A stretch of 64,000 nt of DNA, from positions 1,509,711-1,573,710 of the forward strand of contig RPFO01000106.1 of NCBI GenBank assembly GCA_009746045.1, read 5' to 3'. Origin of the DNA: Mesostigma viride. Lineage: Eukaryota > Streptophyta > Mesostigmatophyceae > Mesostigmatales > Mesostigmataceae. The notes beneath the pieces are model-generated. The model did not search any database and was not told the origin of the DNA. It saw only the letters and a program-made list of their open reading frames with translations. Each line of letters opens with the position of its first letter. Within the stretch, counting starts at the first letter, position 1. This document shows positions 1 through 11,100 of the stretch, piece by piece. The position numbers and the translations under genes are program-made.

Positions 1-560
1 TATCCAACAAGAGGTTTGGGTTTGGGCATGTGACAAGGACATTTTACTGGTACATTTGTAGTAGACCATTTATTATTAGATCTGACGACAACAAAATAAT
101 AATAAGGTTTGGTAAACCGCCGTTTGGCACTCATGTATACATCCTAAATAGCTATATAACCCTGTACACATTGAACCAGAAATGCTGGGCAAGGGATGTA
201 CCGTGAGAAAGTTTCACATGCCTTGGGTTATCAGCAACAAACTGCTTGTGGCTATGTGAACTGGTTCATGGGCTACACTATGGCGAACAACCATCTAGGG
301 CCATGAGCTACGGAATCTGTCACATTCAGTCTGCATGTGGATGGGTTATAGTGTACCATACGGGTTATAGTGTACCATACCGGTTATACTATATGGGCAC
401 CCAAACATCCTCTTCTGCGTGTGGATGGATGATGATTTGGGCAACATTCATTCCAGACTGTGAGTGTGGATGAATGGGTGGGTGGGTTGTGATAGCAACA
501 CCCCACACCCTGCTGTGTGTGTGCGTGTGTGTGATGATCGCGAACACCCCACCATCCTGC
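1..560. other. no gene seen (presumed LPA3 intron)
   Basis: AT-rich to mixed sequence with a short duplication, gggttatagtgtaccata, near 343-380 and a GT-rich stretch near 515-535. No exon continuing LPA3 is visible. It is presumably part of the intron after LPA3 exon 5. Confidence 0.5.
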
Positions 561-793
561 TGTGTGTGGGGTGGGTGGGTGGGTGGGTGGGTGGGTGGGT
601 GGGTGGGTGGGTGGGTGGGTGGGTGGGTGGGTGGGTGGGTGGGTGGGTGGGTGGGTGGGTGGGTGGGTGGGTGGGTGGGTGGGTGGGTGGGTGGGTGGGT
701 GGGTGGGTGGTGGGTGGGTGGGTGGGTGGGTGGGTGGGTGGGTGGGTGGGTGGGTGGGTGGGTGGGTGGGTGGGTGGGTGGGTGGGTGGGTGG
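561..793. repeat. (GGGT)n microsatellite in LPA3 downstream intron
   Basis: About 230 bp of GGGT, with one GGT slip near 708. It lies about 150 nt past the 5' splice site of LPA3 exon 5, so it should be intronic. The plus strand is a continuous series of G-triplets, which are potential G-quadruplexes; the transcribed intron carries the C-rich complement. Long Gly-Trp-Val and Thr-His-Pro ORFs here are artefacts of the repeat. Confidence 0.95.
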
Positions 794-942
794 ATGAATG
801 ATGATAGTGACACCCCAACATCCTGCGCGGTATGTGTGGGTGGATGGGTTATGCCATGGACAACAAACATTCCTGCCTGTTTGTGGATGGATTGTACTAC
901 ACGGGCACCCAAACGCCCTGGAACGTGTGTGTGTGAGGATAC

Positions 943-2879
943 ATCCGCTCCGGATGCGATCGAGCTCCCCGTTAAACACAATCAGCGGCCGGCTGGTGCC
1001 CGCGATGCGCGCGTTGTAGATGTCCTGAATGGCCAGCATCTCTGCGGGCAGAGAAAACATGGCAGGCCAGCGTGGCAGGTCAGCGTGACAGGCCAGCGTG
1101 GCAGGTCAGAGTGACAGGTCAGCATGGCAGGTGAGCGTAGCAGGTCAGCGAGACAACAACGTGGCAGCAGCATGAGACAGAATTAAAACACCACTGCGAC
1201 CGGTTCAGGGTCTATGGTCAGCAGCCAATAGAGAGGCCAGGCTCATGGAAATATTGATGATGGCGAGTGCAGTGCTTTTAGTAACGGTACGCGTGCGTCA
1301 GCCGCTGACGCGTCAGACTTTTTTGTCCGCGCGTCAGACAGCTGACGCGTAAATTTTGGCTCTGCGTCAGTCGACTGACGCGTAAACTTTGTCTGCACGT
1401 CAGTCGTCTGACGCGTAAATTCAGGCAGCACGTCAGTACTTATGGGCACCGAGTCTATGCGTCAGGCAGGGTCAATATATAGTGGGTACCTACTAATGTA
1501 CTGAAGTCCACTGAAATGCTAACTTCGTACTGGATATCTACGAATTCAAGTTCACCAGTTCAGGTCTGTTCGTTGATATGCTTCAAGATTCTAGGCCGTT
1601 ATCATGCCCATGCCAGACCCGCCGGCCCTAGCCTGCTTGGCGGCAAGAGTGACGAGAGTTCTAGACGAATGTAAAGTTGTAACCCAGGACGACTGGCAAT
1701 GGTCGATGTCTCGATGATGGCAAAGGTTTTAGGAATATGATTGATGAGCTGATTGATGAAGCGTTGCGAGGTTGCCTGATTTACATATTGCTTTGAATCG
1801 AATTCCAGGTGTGTTTATTAACGCTGTAGATTTGTTTGCATAAGAAAGAATTCTGTCCATTACTAGATGCGTAGGGAAATTTCGGGCCGGGTCAGTAATA
1901 TTGTATAAACATTTAACAACGTTAATGGTTTAGTCCGATAGTCAACTAGCAAAGTTGGTGACCTGGGGGTTGGAAGTTTTTGGGTGAAGGGATGGCGCCG
2001 GAAGGAATACTGGGAAAAATTAAATCTGGGGGGATCGCAGCTTTTTTCATGCCGAAACAGGCCGCCGACACGGCCAAAGCGCCTGCGCCTGGTCCGCGTG
2101 CCATTGTTGGCATAGGCCAGGCAGCCGACGCGCTGAACCGCAGCTAGAGGAAAAGGGGGAATGATAGCAATGCAGCCAGCAGTGCAGCAGCAGCATCGGC
2201 TCAGTCCGGCAATGCTGGTGAGCCCCCAGGCTGACGCGCCGCCAACGGCGGCAAGTCAGCCAGGCTGACGCGGACAAAAACCCTTACTAAAAGCACTGGG
2301 CGAGTGGGAAATATGGTCGGCGCGCAGCAAGAAAGGTAGCCTAAACATGGGGAGCGAGATTGGCTGAAGCCACCTGATCCAGGTGTGACCAGGAGGGGAA
2401 AGGTGTACCTGCAATAACTGGCTGCGAGCTCTTCAGTGTGAGGATACTTCGCTGGTGGTTGCGCCGCTGCCTGGCTGTCTGGTGGGCTGGTGGGCGGGAA
2501 AACTGGCCCCGTGCCTGTGTGCGTGCTTGCGTGTGTGTGTATATGTGTGACCTATACGTGTGTGCGTGTGATGTGCATGTGTCGGTGGTGGCACTTGTGG
2601 TTGTGCTTGTGGTGGTGACATAAGGGAGTATGGGGGGGGGGAGTTTACTGCCAAACAGCTGCCTGCCTTACCATCCACGTTGAAGTACGGGTACGCCGCA
2701 ACGAACGCCTGGTCATCTGCAGACACCCGTTCCGTCACCTTGGCGTCGCTGGGGGATATGCCAAAGTCATTCAGGCCGGACGGCTTGGTCAAGTAATCCA
2801 CCTGAAAAGGGGAGTCCTTGAACACGCTTTTCTTCGCGGACGCGCATTCCTTGATGTCCGGGAAGTACTGCGGGGCCCC

Positions 2880-2974
<95 letters not shown>

Positions 2975-5735
2975 CCAGCCAGCCCAATAGTTAGCCAACC
3001 AGTAAGCCAGTCAGCCACCCAGCCACCCAGCCACCCAGCCACCCAGCCACGCAGCCACCCAGCCATTGAACTAACAAATTAGCCAACCAGCCAAGCAGTT
3101 TAGCCAATCGACCAGTGAGCCAACTGACCAGCCAGCCAAACAGTTAGCTCACCAGTTGGCGTGTCAGCCAACCAGCCAGCCATGGGAGATATGGCCATGC
3201 TGGACAAGAGGACATAAAAGGGCAGGGTGACGTACGCGAGCGCAACCTAGCTTATACAAAGGCAGGGTGACGTACGCGAGCGCAAGCTAGTGGGCGCAAG
3301 GCATCAAATTTGCATGAAAGCGCCTTTGAGTACTGCACTCTATACAGCTCAAAGCACGTGCAGCCTTGTATTCATCCTGGCAACAGGAGACAGATACTAG
3401 CCAGATACTACAATACTAAGATACCTCTGGTGACTACATACTACAATACTAAGATACCTCTGGTGACTACATACTACAATACTAAGATACCTCTGGTGAC
3501 TACATACTACAATACTAAGATACCTCTGGTGACTACATACTACAATACTAAGATTCCTCTGGTCACCACATCCTTCTGGCCTTCTTGCCAGTTTGTGAGG
3601 CATAGTGCAAGCTATCTGATACGAGTTTGTAAGAATAGGTTCGTCTTATACAAATCTAAAACTTTAGCTGTAATTTCATGCAAATCATGCGATAGGGCCC
3701 ACTTGGGAGAACAATTTGCCACCTTGAGTACAGGCTTAGTACAGGGGGGTTGGATTGTTAAAATAGATGCTAAATGTGCTGTGCTGGCCGTAGACCAAGT
3801 GTGAGTCCTTGGCCATGTCCATGTGCACATGCAAGCTTAACATGTGCTCTACTGGGACACGTACATGCAAGCTTGCATGTGCAAGCGCTCATTGTACGGG
3901 GTTGACCACACGCACACACACACAAACACGTACGCGCGAGCGTGAGCGCCCCCGCCCCCGCCCCTGCCCCCGCCCCCGCCCCCGCCCTCGCCCTCGCCCC
4001 CGCCCCCTCCCCCGCCCCCGCCCCGCCCCCGCCCCCGCCCCCGCCCCCGCCCCGCCCCCGCCCCGCCCCCGCCCCGCCCCCGCCCCCGCCCCGCCCCCGC
4101 CCCGCCCCGCCCCGCCCCCGCCCGCCCCGCCCCGCCCCCGCCCCGCCCCCGCCCCCGCCCACGCTCACGCCCACGCCCACACACACACGCACACACAAAG
4201 AAACAAACTTCTCCATGCACACACACCGGCGCGCCTGTGTTCTACTGGCGTACCACGCGGGTATTCTTGGCCATGTTCATGCGCACAAACACGCCACAGA
4301 ACCGGCGCAGAAGCTCCATGCTCGTCGTCATCTCATTCCCCCCCTCGCCGTCACCCGCCGTGGTGTTCAGGCCGGCTGTGGGGAACTCAATCTCCTGCGC
4401 ACGATGCCCACCGCGTGGATTGCGTGATACACATCGAGTGAACCACGAATGAAAAATAGAGAAGCCTATTGTTCACGATGGGATGATACACATCCAGTGA
4501 ACCAAATCATGTGCATGGGAAGGTTCACGTTCTTGTGGGTGGGCAGGCAAGCCATGTGGCAGACGTCAGCGGTTATAATACGCTCATTCACAGGTGCAGG
4601 AAGGCCATCAGCCATGGGAAAGCGGCCAGTGAGTAGCCGTGAGCCATGTGATCTCATCACTTAGGTTCTTGCGGTGAAGACCACCAAATGTTGGCTGGCC
4701 AAGCTGGGGTTTAGCTAGCACTGGCTACTGTGGTAGTAATAGTAGTATGTAATTATAAAACCCATTACCTCTAGTGCATAGATCGTCGAGGTGGGCAGCA
4801 TATAGTAAGCCGAATGCTGCCTAAAGCCGGTATAGATGGACACTGGGGCCAGCACGCAGAAAGGCCACTTACCGTGAGTTAGTTATGGTATACTACTACG
4901 CTATGTACAAGGACCTGGGTGCAGCACGCAGCAAGGCCAATTTGTAGGGTGAATTGCTACTTGTTCCATGCAGTGTACAGCTTGGCGCTACGAAGCAATT
5001 AGATTGCTTGCAAAGAAAGGCTAAACACCCTTTTATGAATATGCAAGTTCTAGATAAACGCCGCGGTAATTAAAGTGCAAGGGTGGTCCGTGGCATTATT
5101 ATATTCTTGGCGCGCGCGCATTTGTCTTGCGAATGCTTTCCAACCACGGATTGCGCAGAAATGCATATGGGCATCAATAGTTTCCTTGTGCCGAGTTGTG
5201 CCATTACCAGCAAGAGCTTTCCATCGGAAATGGCCGCCCTGACTGCCGCTTCTGCCTGGGAGATTACTTCGTTGTAGTCCTTGGGAAACTCCACCACGGG
5301 TGCAGATTTAGCGAAGGCAATCGTGCGGCTGCGCGCTGGCCGGGACCGCTTGAAGGTGCTGACGCTGCCTGGCGGTGATAGTTCGAGAAATGCCTGGCCG
5401 CCAGGCACTGCCAAGCTTTTTAGCCTCTGCGCAAATGGAAAGCATAATACGTTGCAGATGCAGTGTATCAGACGCCATCACAAGCTATCATCATGATCCC
5501 AGTTGGTGAAGTACTTCCGCGAGCTCAGAAATCTTCGGACAGTTACGCCTTTCTCGCACGGTGGTCTTACGTAATGTGTCTTCCGGTTGCGGCAGCCTGC
5601 AAGGTTTAAACCGCCGTATGTTAGAGGGATGGACGTCTGAAGCACTGTTCGCTCGTGACAGCATGCGGCCCTTGTTGTTGTTGTTGTTGCCCACGCCGCA
5701 CATGCGGCCCTGTATGGTAGTATTGACGCACTCAT
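943..5735 (-). CDS. LPA3: LPA3-like photosystem II assembly factor (DUF1995), 5 exons, 3' end outside window
   Basis: Exons on the minus strand: 5735-5571, 5426-5208, 4394-4254, 2867-2672 and 1041-943. All junctions are GT-AG and phases match (0, 0, 0, 1, 1). The 273 residues seen begin with a Ser/Thr/Ala/Arg-rich leader (about residues 1-95) that looks like a plastid transit peptide. Next come FPKDYNEV near 99, EIEFPTAGL at 129 with GDGEGGNEM, DYLTKPS, AAYPYFNVDEML and FNGELDRIRSG at the end. These blocks, in this order, are those of plant LPA3, a DUF1995 protein that in Arabidopsis helps assemble CP43 into photosystem II; that role is family knowledge. The last exon stops after GGA T, so the next exon should begin AC and encode Tyr. 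I find no continuation in 1-942, so the C-terminus lies beyond the window. Introns carry large simple repeats. The first exon contains a dispersed (GTT)n motif that encodes five Thr. Confidence 0.85.
1290..1440. repeat. palindromic CGTCAG...CTGACG repeat array
   Basis: Four to five units of about 38 bp inside LPA3 intron 4. Each is centred on an inverted pair CGTCAG(n)CTGACGCG; the third core, CGTCAGTCGACTGACG, is a perfect 16-bp palindrome. Spacers such as TAAATTTTGG and TAAACTTTGT vary. Related half-sites recur near 2232-2270. Confidence 0.85.
2881..3195. repeat. (CCAG)n array with degenerate CAGCCA flank
   Basis: A pure CCAG tetramer run at about 2881-2970 is followed by about 220 bp of degenerate CAGCCA/CAGCCAAC repeats. 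On the transcribed strand the run ends about 13 nt before the 3' splice site of LPA3 exon 4 at 2868, where a polypyrimidine tract would normally lie. Confidence 0.9.
3205..3290. repeat. two-copy direct repeat GGGTGACGTACGCGAGCGCAA
   Basis: The string gcagggtgacgtacgcgagc followed by gcaa occurs twice, about 43 bp apart, inside LPA3 intron 3. Confidence 0.8.
3403..3565. repeat. 33-bp tandem repeat, about 5 copies
   Basis: The unit starts TACTACAATACTAAGATACC and ends CTCTGGTGACTACA; the last copy has diverged. It is a multiple of three, so it gives a false ORF with the 11-residue repeat YYNTKIPLVTT. It lies in LPA3 intron 3. Confidence 0.95.
3942..4165. repeat. (CCCCGC)n / (CCCCG)n C-rich tract
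   Basis: About 220 bp of CCCCGC and CCCCG units, flanked by (CA)n at 3908-3930 and 4170-4195. It begins about 60 nt past the 5' splice site of LPA3 exon 3. The LPA3 transcript carries the GGGGCG/GGGGC strand, so this is a G-quadruplex-prone intron. Confidence 0.95.
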
Positions 5736-6042
5736 CTTGGCACTGAGTGTAAGGCGGTAATAGCTAAGCCCCCCCTCCCTCTTAGTTCCTACGAAAGAGC
5801 AGGTGCTAAAGATTTCTTGGCTCCTATCAGCTACCTAATGCGTTTTTCAAAAGGTCAGTAATGTAGTCCTGCTCGCAATCGCATGCACGCTCCTCCATGT
5901 CCATCTTCCAAAACCTAAATCTATTCCACGAAGCACTGACGGATTCGGATCAGTGGCCACCTGGCAGTACCATCGCTGGTCTATCCCCGGAAATCGGAAT
6001 CCGCTGGTCGGTACCTTGGTGGTATAGGTGCTTGCAGTTCTA
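5736..6042. other. 5' flank of LPA3, no gene seen
   Basis: Immediate upstream region of LPA3. No convincing ORF, TATA box or other gene. A GTT repeat motif lies just inside exon 1. Confidence 0.4.
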
Positions 6043-6776
6043 CAGTACAGGCTGGTTAGGCCAAAAGGGTCAAAATTGTGTCAGGTGGCCTTAACTTTTG
6101 AAATACTTTTCCAAAAATACCGCAAAATATATCAAAATTCATGGGAAAATATTTTAAAAACATCTACGTTGAGAAAATGCCACTTTTGCTGACCAAACTA
6201 GGGCTAAACAAGCATATTGTGCTTCCCCTGCTTAAGTTAACAAGGAGACAAGCCCACAGCTCCAGCCAATAGTGTGGCAGGTAAAAAAAATCTGGAAAAA
6301 TATTCATCAAATCAGAAATCAGAAATAAGAAATAAGTTCCTGCGGGACAAGGACAAGATTCCTATGAATCTGGCAGTTATTCACAAAGTAAGGATATAGC
6401 TGGCAGTTACAGCCAATGAACTAAAGCTGGACATAACTTGACTTCCTGAACAATCTACTTGGAATCTCAAGGATCCGAGACCACTTTTGCCAAGCAGTTT
6501 TTCATGCCAGATTCAACTGCTGAGAGGGCGGCCGCAAAATATACCGGCTTGTCAGGTAGAAATCCGTATGCTCCTTGCAGAAATCTGATTTGTTGAGTCA
6601 AAGCTGCTACAACTACTAGTAGATATAATTTTTTCTGACAGCCCCTTCAGCAGTTGCATCCGTCATGAAAAACTGCCTAGGAGATGTGTTTTCAGAATCT
6701 CGAGATTCGGTCACTATAGTCCAGGAAATCATGCTGACACTAAAAGGGTCACTATAGCCTAACCAGCCTGTACAGT
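6043..6776. mobile_element. candidate non-autonomous DNA transposon with terminal inverted repeats
   Basis: The left end contains GTACAGGCTGGTTAGGC at about 6045-6061. The right end contains its exact inverse, GCCTAACCAGCCTGTAC, at about 6757-6773. Subterminal AAAGGGTCA appears near both ends. The roughly 700 bp between is AT-rich and has no coding potential. The size, the 17-bp inverted ends and the lack of an ORF fit a MITE-like element. I could not find a clean target-site duplication. Confidence 0.5.
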
Positions 6777-6884
6777 GCTGTAGGGTTGTCACTTGTCACC
6801 ACAGCAGCTGTTCGGCCGTAGTCAGGGTCACTCATTCGTCTGGAGAGTGGAGATAGGGTCGGTATTGTTCAAGTCGTACTGTAC

Positions 6885-7165
6885 AGTTGTTGTTGTTGTT
6901 GTTGTTGTTGTGTATGTATTGGCGCAACTGCTTTGTTTTTGGTTGTTGTTGTTGACTTGTTGTTGTTGCCTATGCCCAAATCTCTGCTGCCCATCCGGCT
7001 GTGCGGCGTTGTTGTTGTTGTTGCCCACGCCGCAGCGCATGTGCGGCGTTGAGTTGACAACGCCGCAGATGCGCAGCAGAGACTCGGATATTGTTGTTGT
7101 GTGGGTGCCTGGGTGGTTCCGCTGACGGATATTGTTGTTGTGTGGGTGACGGATATTGTTGTTGT
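6885..7165. repeat. GTT-rich repeat cluster with GCCCACGCCGCACATG-type motif
   Basis: (GTT)n at 6888-6910, 6940-6966 and 7008-7023. The last is followed by GCCCACGCCGCA and, after a short gap, a GCGGCGTTG inversion. GGATATTGTTGTTGTGTGGG recurs at about 7086, 7126 and 7150. The (GTT)n-GCCCACGCCGCA unit also occurs at 5672-5706 in LPA3 exon 1 and at 7645-7680, all in the same orientation. Confidence 0.7.
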
Positions 7166-8109
7166 CGATGGTACTGTCGGGGTACTGTGACGTGTACGGT
7201 TGCGACATTAGATACACCCCTTTGGTCCATAATTGGCTAATAAAATATACCCATTTCCCCTTGATTTCCCCGAAAAAAGATACACCGCGCAGCGCGCTGT
7301 AGCCTGTAACCAGCAGGGGTACACATTGGAGGTCGCGATTGGCCACTTGCTAGTTGCTACAAGCATTGTTGCTTATGTCATCAGGCCGCGGACATAACGC
7401 GGCGGGGAGCTGCGCGTCCGCGTCCGTCGTTCTAAAAATGAACGGCGAGCTGGCTAATAGTTACTGGGGCCGGTAGCTGCTGAACGAGCAAGACGTCCAA
7501 GATCGGAATCATCAAGCAGTGTCGTGCAACTGCTGGTCGGGAACCAGATGTCTGATGCTTCAGATATATCGTAAGCGCCAAATCATGTTGCCTGGACAAG
7601 ATCAGGACGCGCGGCTCCTGGAGAACTCGTAAGCTTCCGATGTATTGTTGTTGTTGGTGTTGTTGCCCACGCCGCACATGGGCACTGGGCAGCAGAGATT
7701 TGGAAAGGCCGAGGGCCAGGACACTGAACAGCATGCCTGCACAAACAGCTTCCGACGTGAGGCGACAGTGAAAAGATGTGCTGATTTGTTCCAAGAATCC
7801 CTATTTGTCTCTGATGACTCAACATTTGGCCGGCTCGCTAGTAACGGGCACCGTACACGCGTCGAACTAATCGCCTCGGCGTCTGGGATGTGCCTGGGAT
7901 TTGCGCAGCACAAGTCCGGCCACACCCCAGAAGTTACAGTTCTTCGACACGCTTCCATTTCCAGCTTTGTTTTTGCGCTACAGTATCCGACTCTCGAAGA
8001 CACGCTACCAATTTTCTCCATAGCGTTGGTCCCGCGAATCCAGAGTATTCTTTGGCGTCACAATAACTCAATGGTGTTTTGGTAATTTGGAAGATCGAAT
8101 TGTGCGGAG
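7166..8109. other. intergenic region upstream of the membrane-protein gene
   Basis: Contains the third (GTT)n-GCCCACGCCGCA motif at 7645-7680. Two overlapping ORFs of about 140 codons on opposite strands (7645-8085 plus, 7602-8021 minus) show no recognised motif. The region should contain the promoter of the gene starting at 8110; I cannot mark a specific element. Confidence 0.35.
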
Positions 8110-11100
8110 ATGACGTCGTTTACGGTGGCGTGTCGCGCTCTCGTAGCGCTTTTGCTGGTTACATGTGTGCACGTTTCGGCCAACGAGGTAAATTCCTCAG
8201 TTGCTTCTTGCGAGCATGCTGTGCCTTCATGCGCAGCTTCGTAATCAAAGGACATATCGTTTCAGCATCGATTTTTAGGTTTCATGGTGCTGATCTTTGT
8301 CTTTTCTGAGCTAACCCTGGCGTGACGCTTAGCGCCACGTTCGGCTGCTGACGAGGTTCTAGTTTCAACTAATCAATTGGTTAACTTATGCTCCTTTCCC
8401 CTCGGTTCACTCATGGTCGTAATTGGTTTGCAGATGTTCGTGAAAAGAACCGATTATCCTGAAGGGGTGTCTGTTGAGATGAGCAACATGCCGTTTCCTG
8501 GGGCTGTTAAGGAGGTAAGATTTAGAATTTTCTTGACGACGCAGCTTTGAACGGCTGTCCGTTTTCAAGCTTGCACTTGTTCGTGAATATTCGTTGAATG
8601 ACGAGGTCCCTGCTACGTGTTGCAATTTGTGTCTTCCACGATTGTCAGCATGTTAGCTTCCGTTCTTCTTTTTACCGCATGGCGATTTCTCCCGTCAGGT
8701 CGGTATGTATGCATGCGTCGGATTTCGCTTTTCGCCCGATGCGTATGAAAAGGGACGCTTAAAAAATATCAGACATACTCATAACTGTCTTGAACAGAGA
8801 GCAAGGTCCTACTGTGATGCTTCTGACGGTTCCTTGCTTTGGCTCAATAAAGTATCTCTTTTTTCAGCCTGTAAAACTAGGCGACACCATCGCCGTCAGC
8901 CACCAGTTCTATTACAAGGTGTAGCCACGCCAGTCTTCCCCGCATCCCTCTTCTATCCCCTGACACTGACATGCCTCTCTCCCTTCCCCCCTACCTTCCA
9001 CTCCCCCCCGCCCTGGTACAGGAAGTAGGCAACCAGGCAGATGGTGGTTTGTTCCCCTGGTCGGGCCCCTTTGGCTTCCTCCTGGGCAGCTCGGTGGAGG
9101 CTGATGTCGACGATGACATCGGCGAGAACGACGGGTTCCCCTCGCCTGCCAGCCCGTTCAGCATCCCCTCCCTCTTTGGCGGCAACTTCCTTCGCGGCCT
9201 GCTCCCCTCCTTCTGGTCAGGACGCGACGAGATGGTCCGCGACCGCGAGTCCCCCTCCTTTGTGAACGTGCGCGCTCTCAACCTGGGCCGCATGATGGCG
9301 CCAGGTGGCATGATGCGTATGGGCGGCCCCGGTGGCATGATGATGGGGGGCCCAGGTGGCATGATGAGAATGGGCGGGCCAGACGGCATGATGATGGGCG
9401 GCCCGATGGGCCTCATGATGAGCGGGCAGGAGCGGCCGCAGCCGCGGTCGGGCTTCTGGAATGACCTCGACGAGGAGCAGCAGCTGAGGGAGGTGGCGGC
9501 CGAGGTCGCCGAGGAGAACCGGGCGGGTGCCCAGGTTGATGGTGAGGATGACGCGAGCAGTGGGTACGACGACGAATACGACAGCGACGCGATGGAGGCG
9601 ATCGAGGAGATGGAGGCGCAGAGGGATGAGGAGGACGCGGAGCGGGCGCAGTCAGGGGAGGAGGAGAGGGAGGCGAGGGAGGAGGAGGAGCAGGGGCTGG
9701 CGCGCCGCGAGATGCGCATGGTGCCCATGGACGGTGTCCCCGTTGTGCGCGTGTATGTGGAGGACAAGGGCGAGAGGGTGGATGGCCAGGGCCAAGGCGA
9801 GAGCGACCAAGGCCAGGCTGAGGCTAGCCAGGGCGATGTTTCCTCCTCCTCGTCGTCTTCCTCCTTGTCTTCGCTCGTGTCCTCGTTCCACCTGGGCAGC
9901 GGGCGCCCACTGGAGCAGGTGCTGCAGGTCGTCGAGGAGCGCCTCCCCGTGTGGGTCGCGCAGGGCAAGGCCGAATGGCTGGGCGGCGAGGGCAAGCCGG
10001 AGCCGATCCAGGTGGCGGAGCGCCCCGAGCCGGAGGGCCGTCCTGAGAGCATGGAGTCGGCAGAGCGCCCGCAGGCGCAGAGCGGTGTGCTTGCGGGTGG
10101 CGAGCTGGCGCCGTACGCCGAGGCCACGCCGGACATGGAGCTGACTCATCCCGCGGTTGACCCCCAGTCGGCCTTCTCCCAGGCGATGAACGCGCTGGCG
10201 TCGCTCCCCCAGGCGGTGGAGGCCCAGATGGCGGGGGTTGCTCATGAGGCGACGGAGGATATGGCCACCGAGAACAAGGCGGAGGTGGACGAGGGCCGCC
10301 AGGTTGCGGCGCCGCTGCTGCGCGAGGTGGCGATCGAGATGGAGAAGCCCGCCTCGTGGGAGGTGGAGCTGGGGGTGCAGTCGCGTGAGGAGGGCAGCGA
10401 GAATGGGAACAAGGAGCAGGTGGCTGGGTCGTGGCCGCAGGAGGAGGGACTGTCCGAGATGGTGGGCACTATGATGGAGGTGATGCGAGAGATGGTGTTT
10501 GACGAGAGCAGCCGGCCGGGCCAGCGCGGCGCGGGCGAGCTGGCGGTGGAGATGATGCGGGAGCTTGAGCCGGCGTCCTTCACGGGCGAGTACCCCCAGG
10601 ATGTCTCCCAGGAGGAGAACCCGGTGCAGCCACAGGACGAGGCGCAGGTGCAGGAGGTGGGAGGCGAGCCGCAGAGCGTGGCGATTCCAGATGACCGCCG
10701 CATGATGATGGGCATGCGCGAGCGCGTGATGCGCCCGATGATGATGCGTATGCAGCAGGAGGGGCAGGAGGCGGAGCCACGCACCGTGCCCAAGCAGCAC
10801 GCGGCCGAGGCGTACGCGTGGGAGGCCAAGCGGATGCAGGGCGTGGCGCGCGGTGGAGGCTGGGATTATGACGATGAGGACTTGTCCGCTTCGTCATCCT
10901 CGTCTTCGGAGTCCTCGTCGGCGTCGAGTGATGAGGGCAGCGGCATGTCCCGGCTGCGCTCGGTCCTGCACAAGATGGCGCACTGCCCGGTCCTGCGCAC
11001 CATCCAGGTGGTCGCGCTGGTGGGCGTGCTCGCGGCGACGACCGTGTACCTGCTGCGCCGCCAGTGAGTGCCAGAAAGAGTATGGGGGTGCCTTGCAATG

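Noticed and set aside
384..821. Long ORFs rich in Thr-His-Pro or Gly-Trp-Val on both strands
   Set aside because: They are translations of the (GGGT)n tract, open in every frame because the unit has no stop.
561..3195. CRISPR array
   Set aside because: The spaced repeats near 1.3 kb have short variable spacers of only a few bases, no cas genes, and a eukaryotic gene context.
3770..4441. Pro/Arg- and Gly-rich ORFs over 100 codons
   Set aside because: Low-complexity reading of the CCCCGC tract; one overlaps a real LPA3 exon in the wrong frame.
7602..8085. Overlapping 139- and 146-codon ORFs on opposite strands upstream of the membrane-protein gene
   Set aside because: No motif, both run through the GTT repeat unit, and neither has supportive splice structure.
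9652..10800. 382-codon minus-strand ORF (Leu/His-rich) and a similar one at 8991-10136
   Set aside because: Antisense shadows of the GC-rich exon 4 of the membrane-protein gene.
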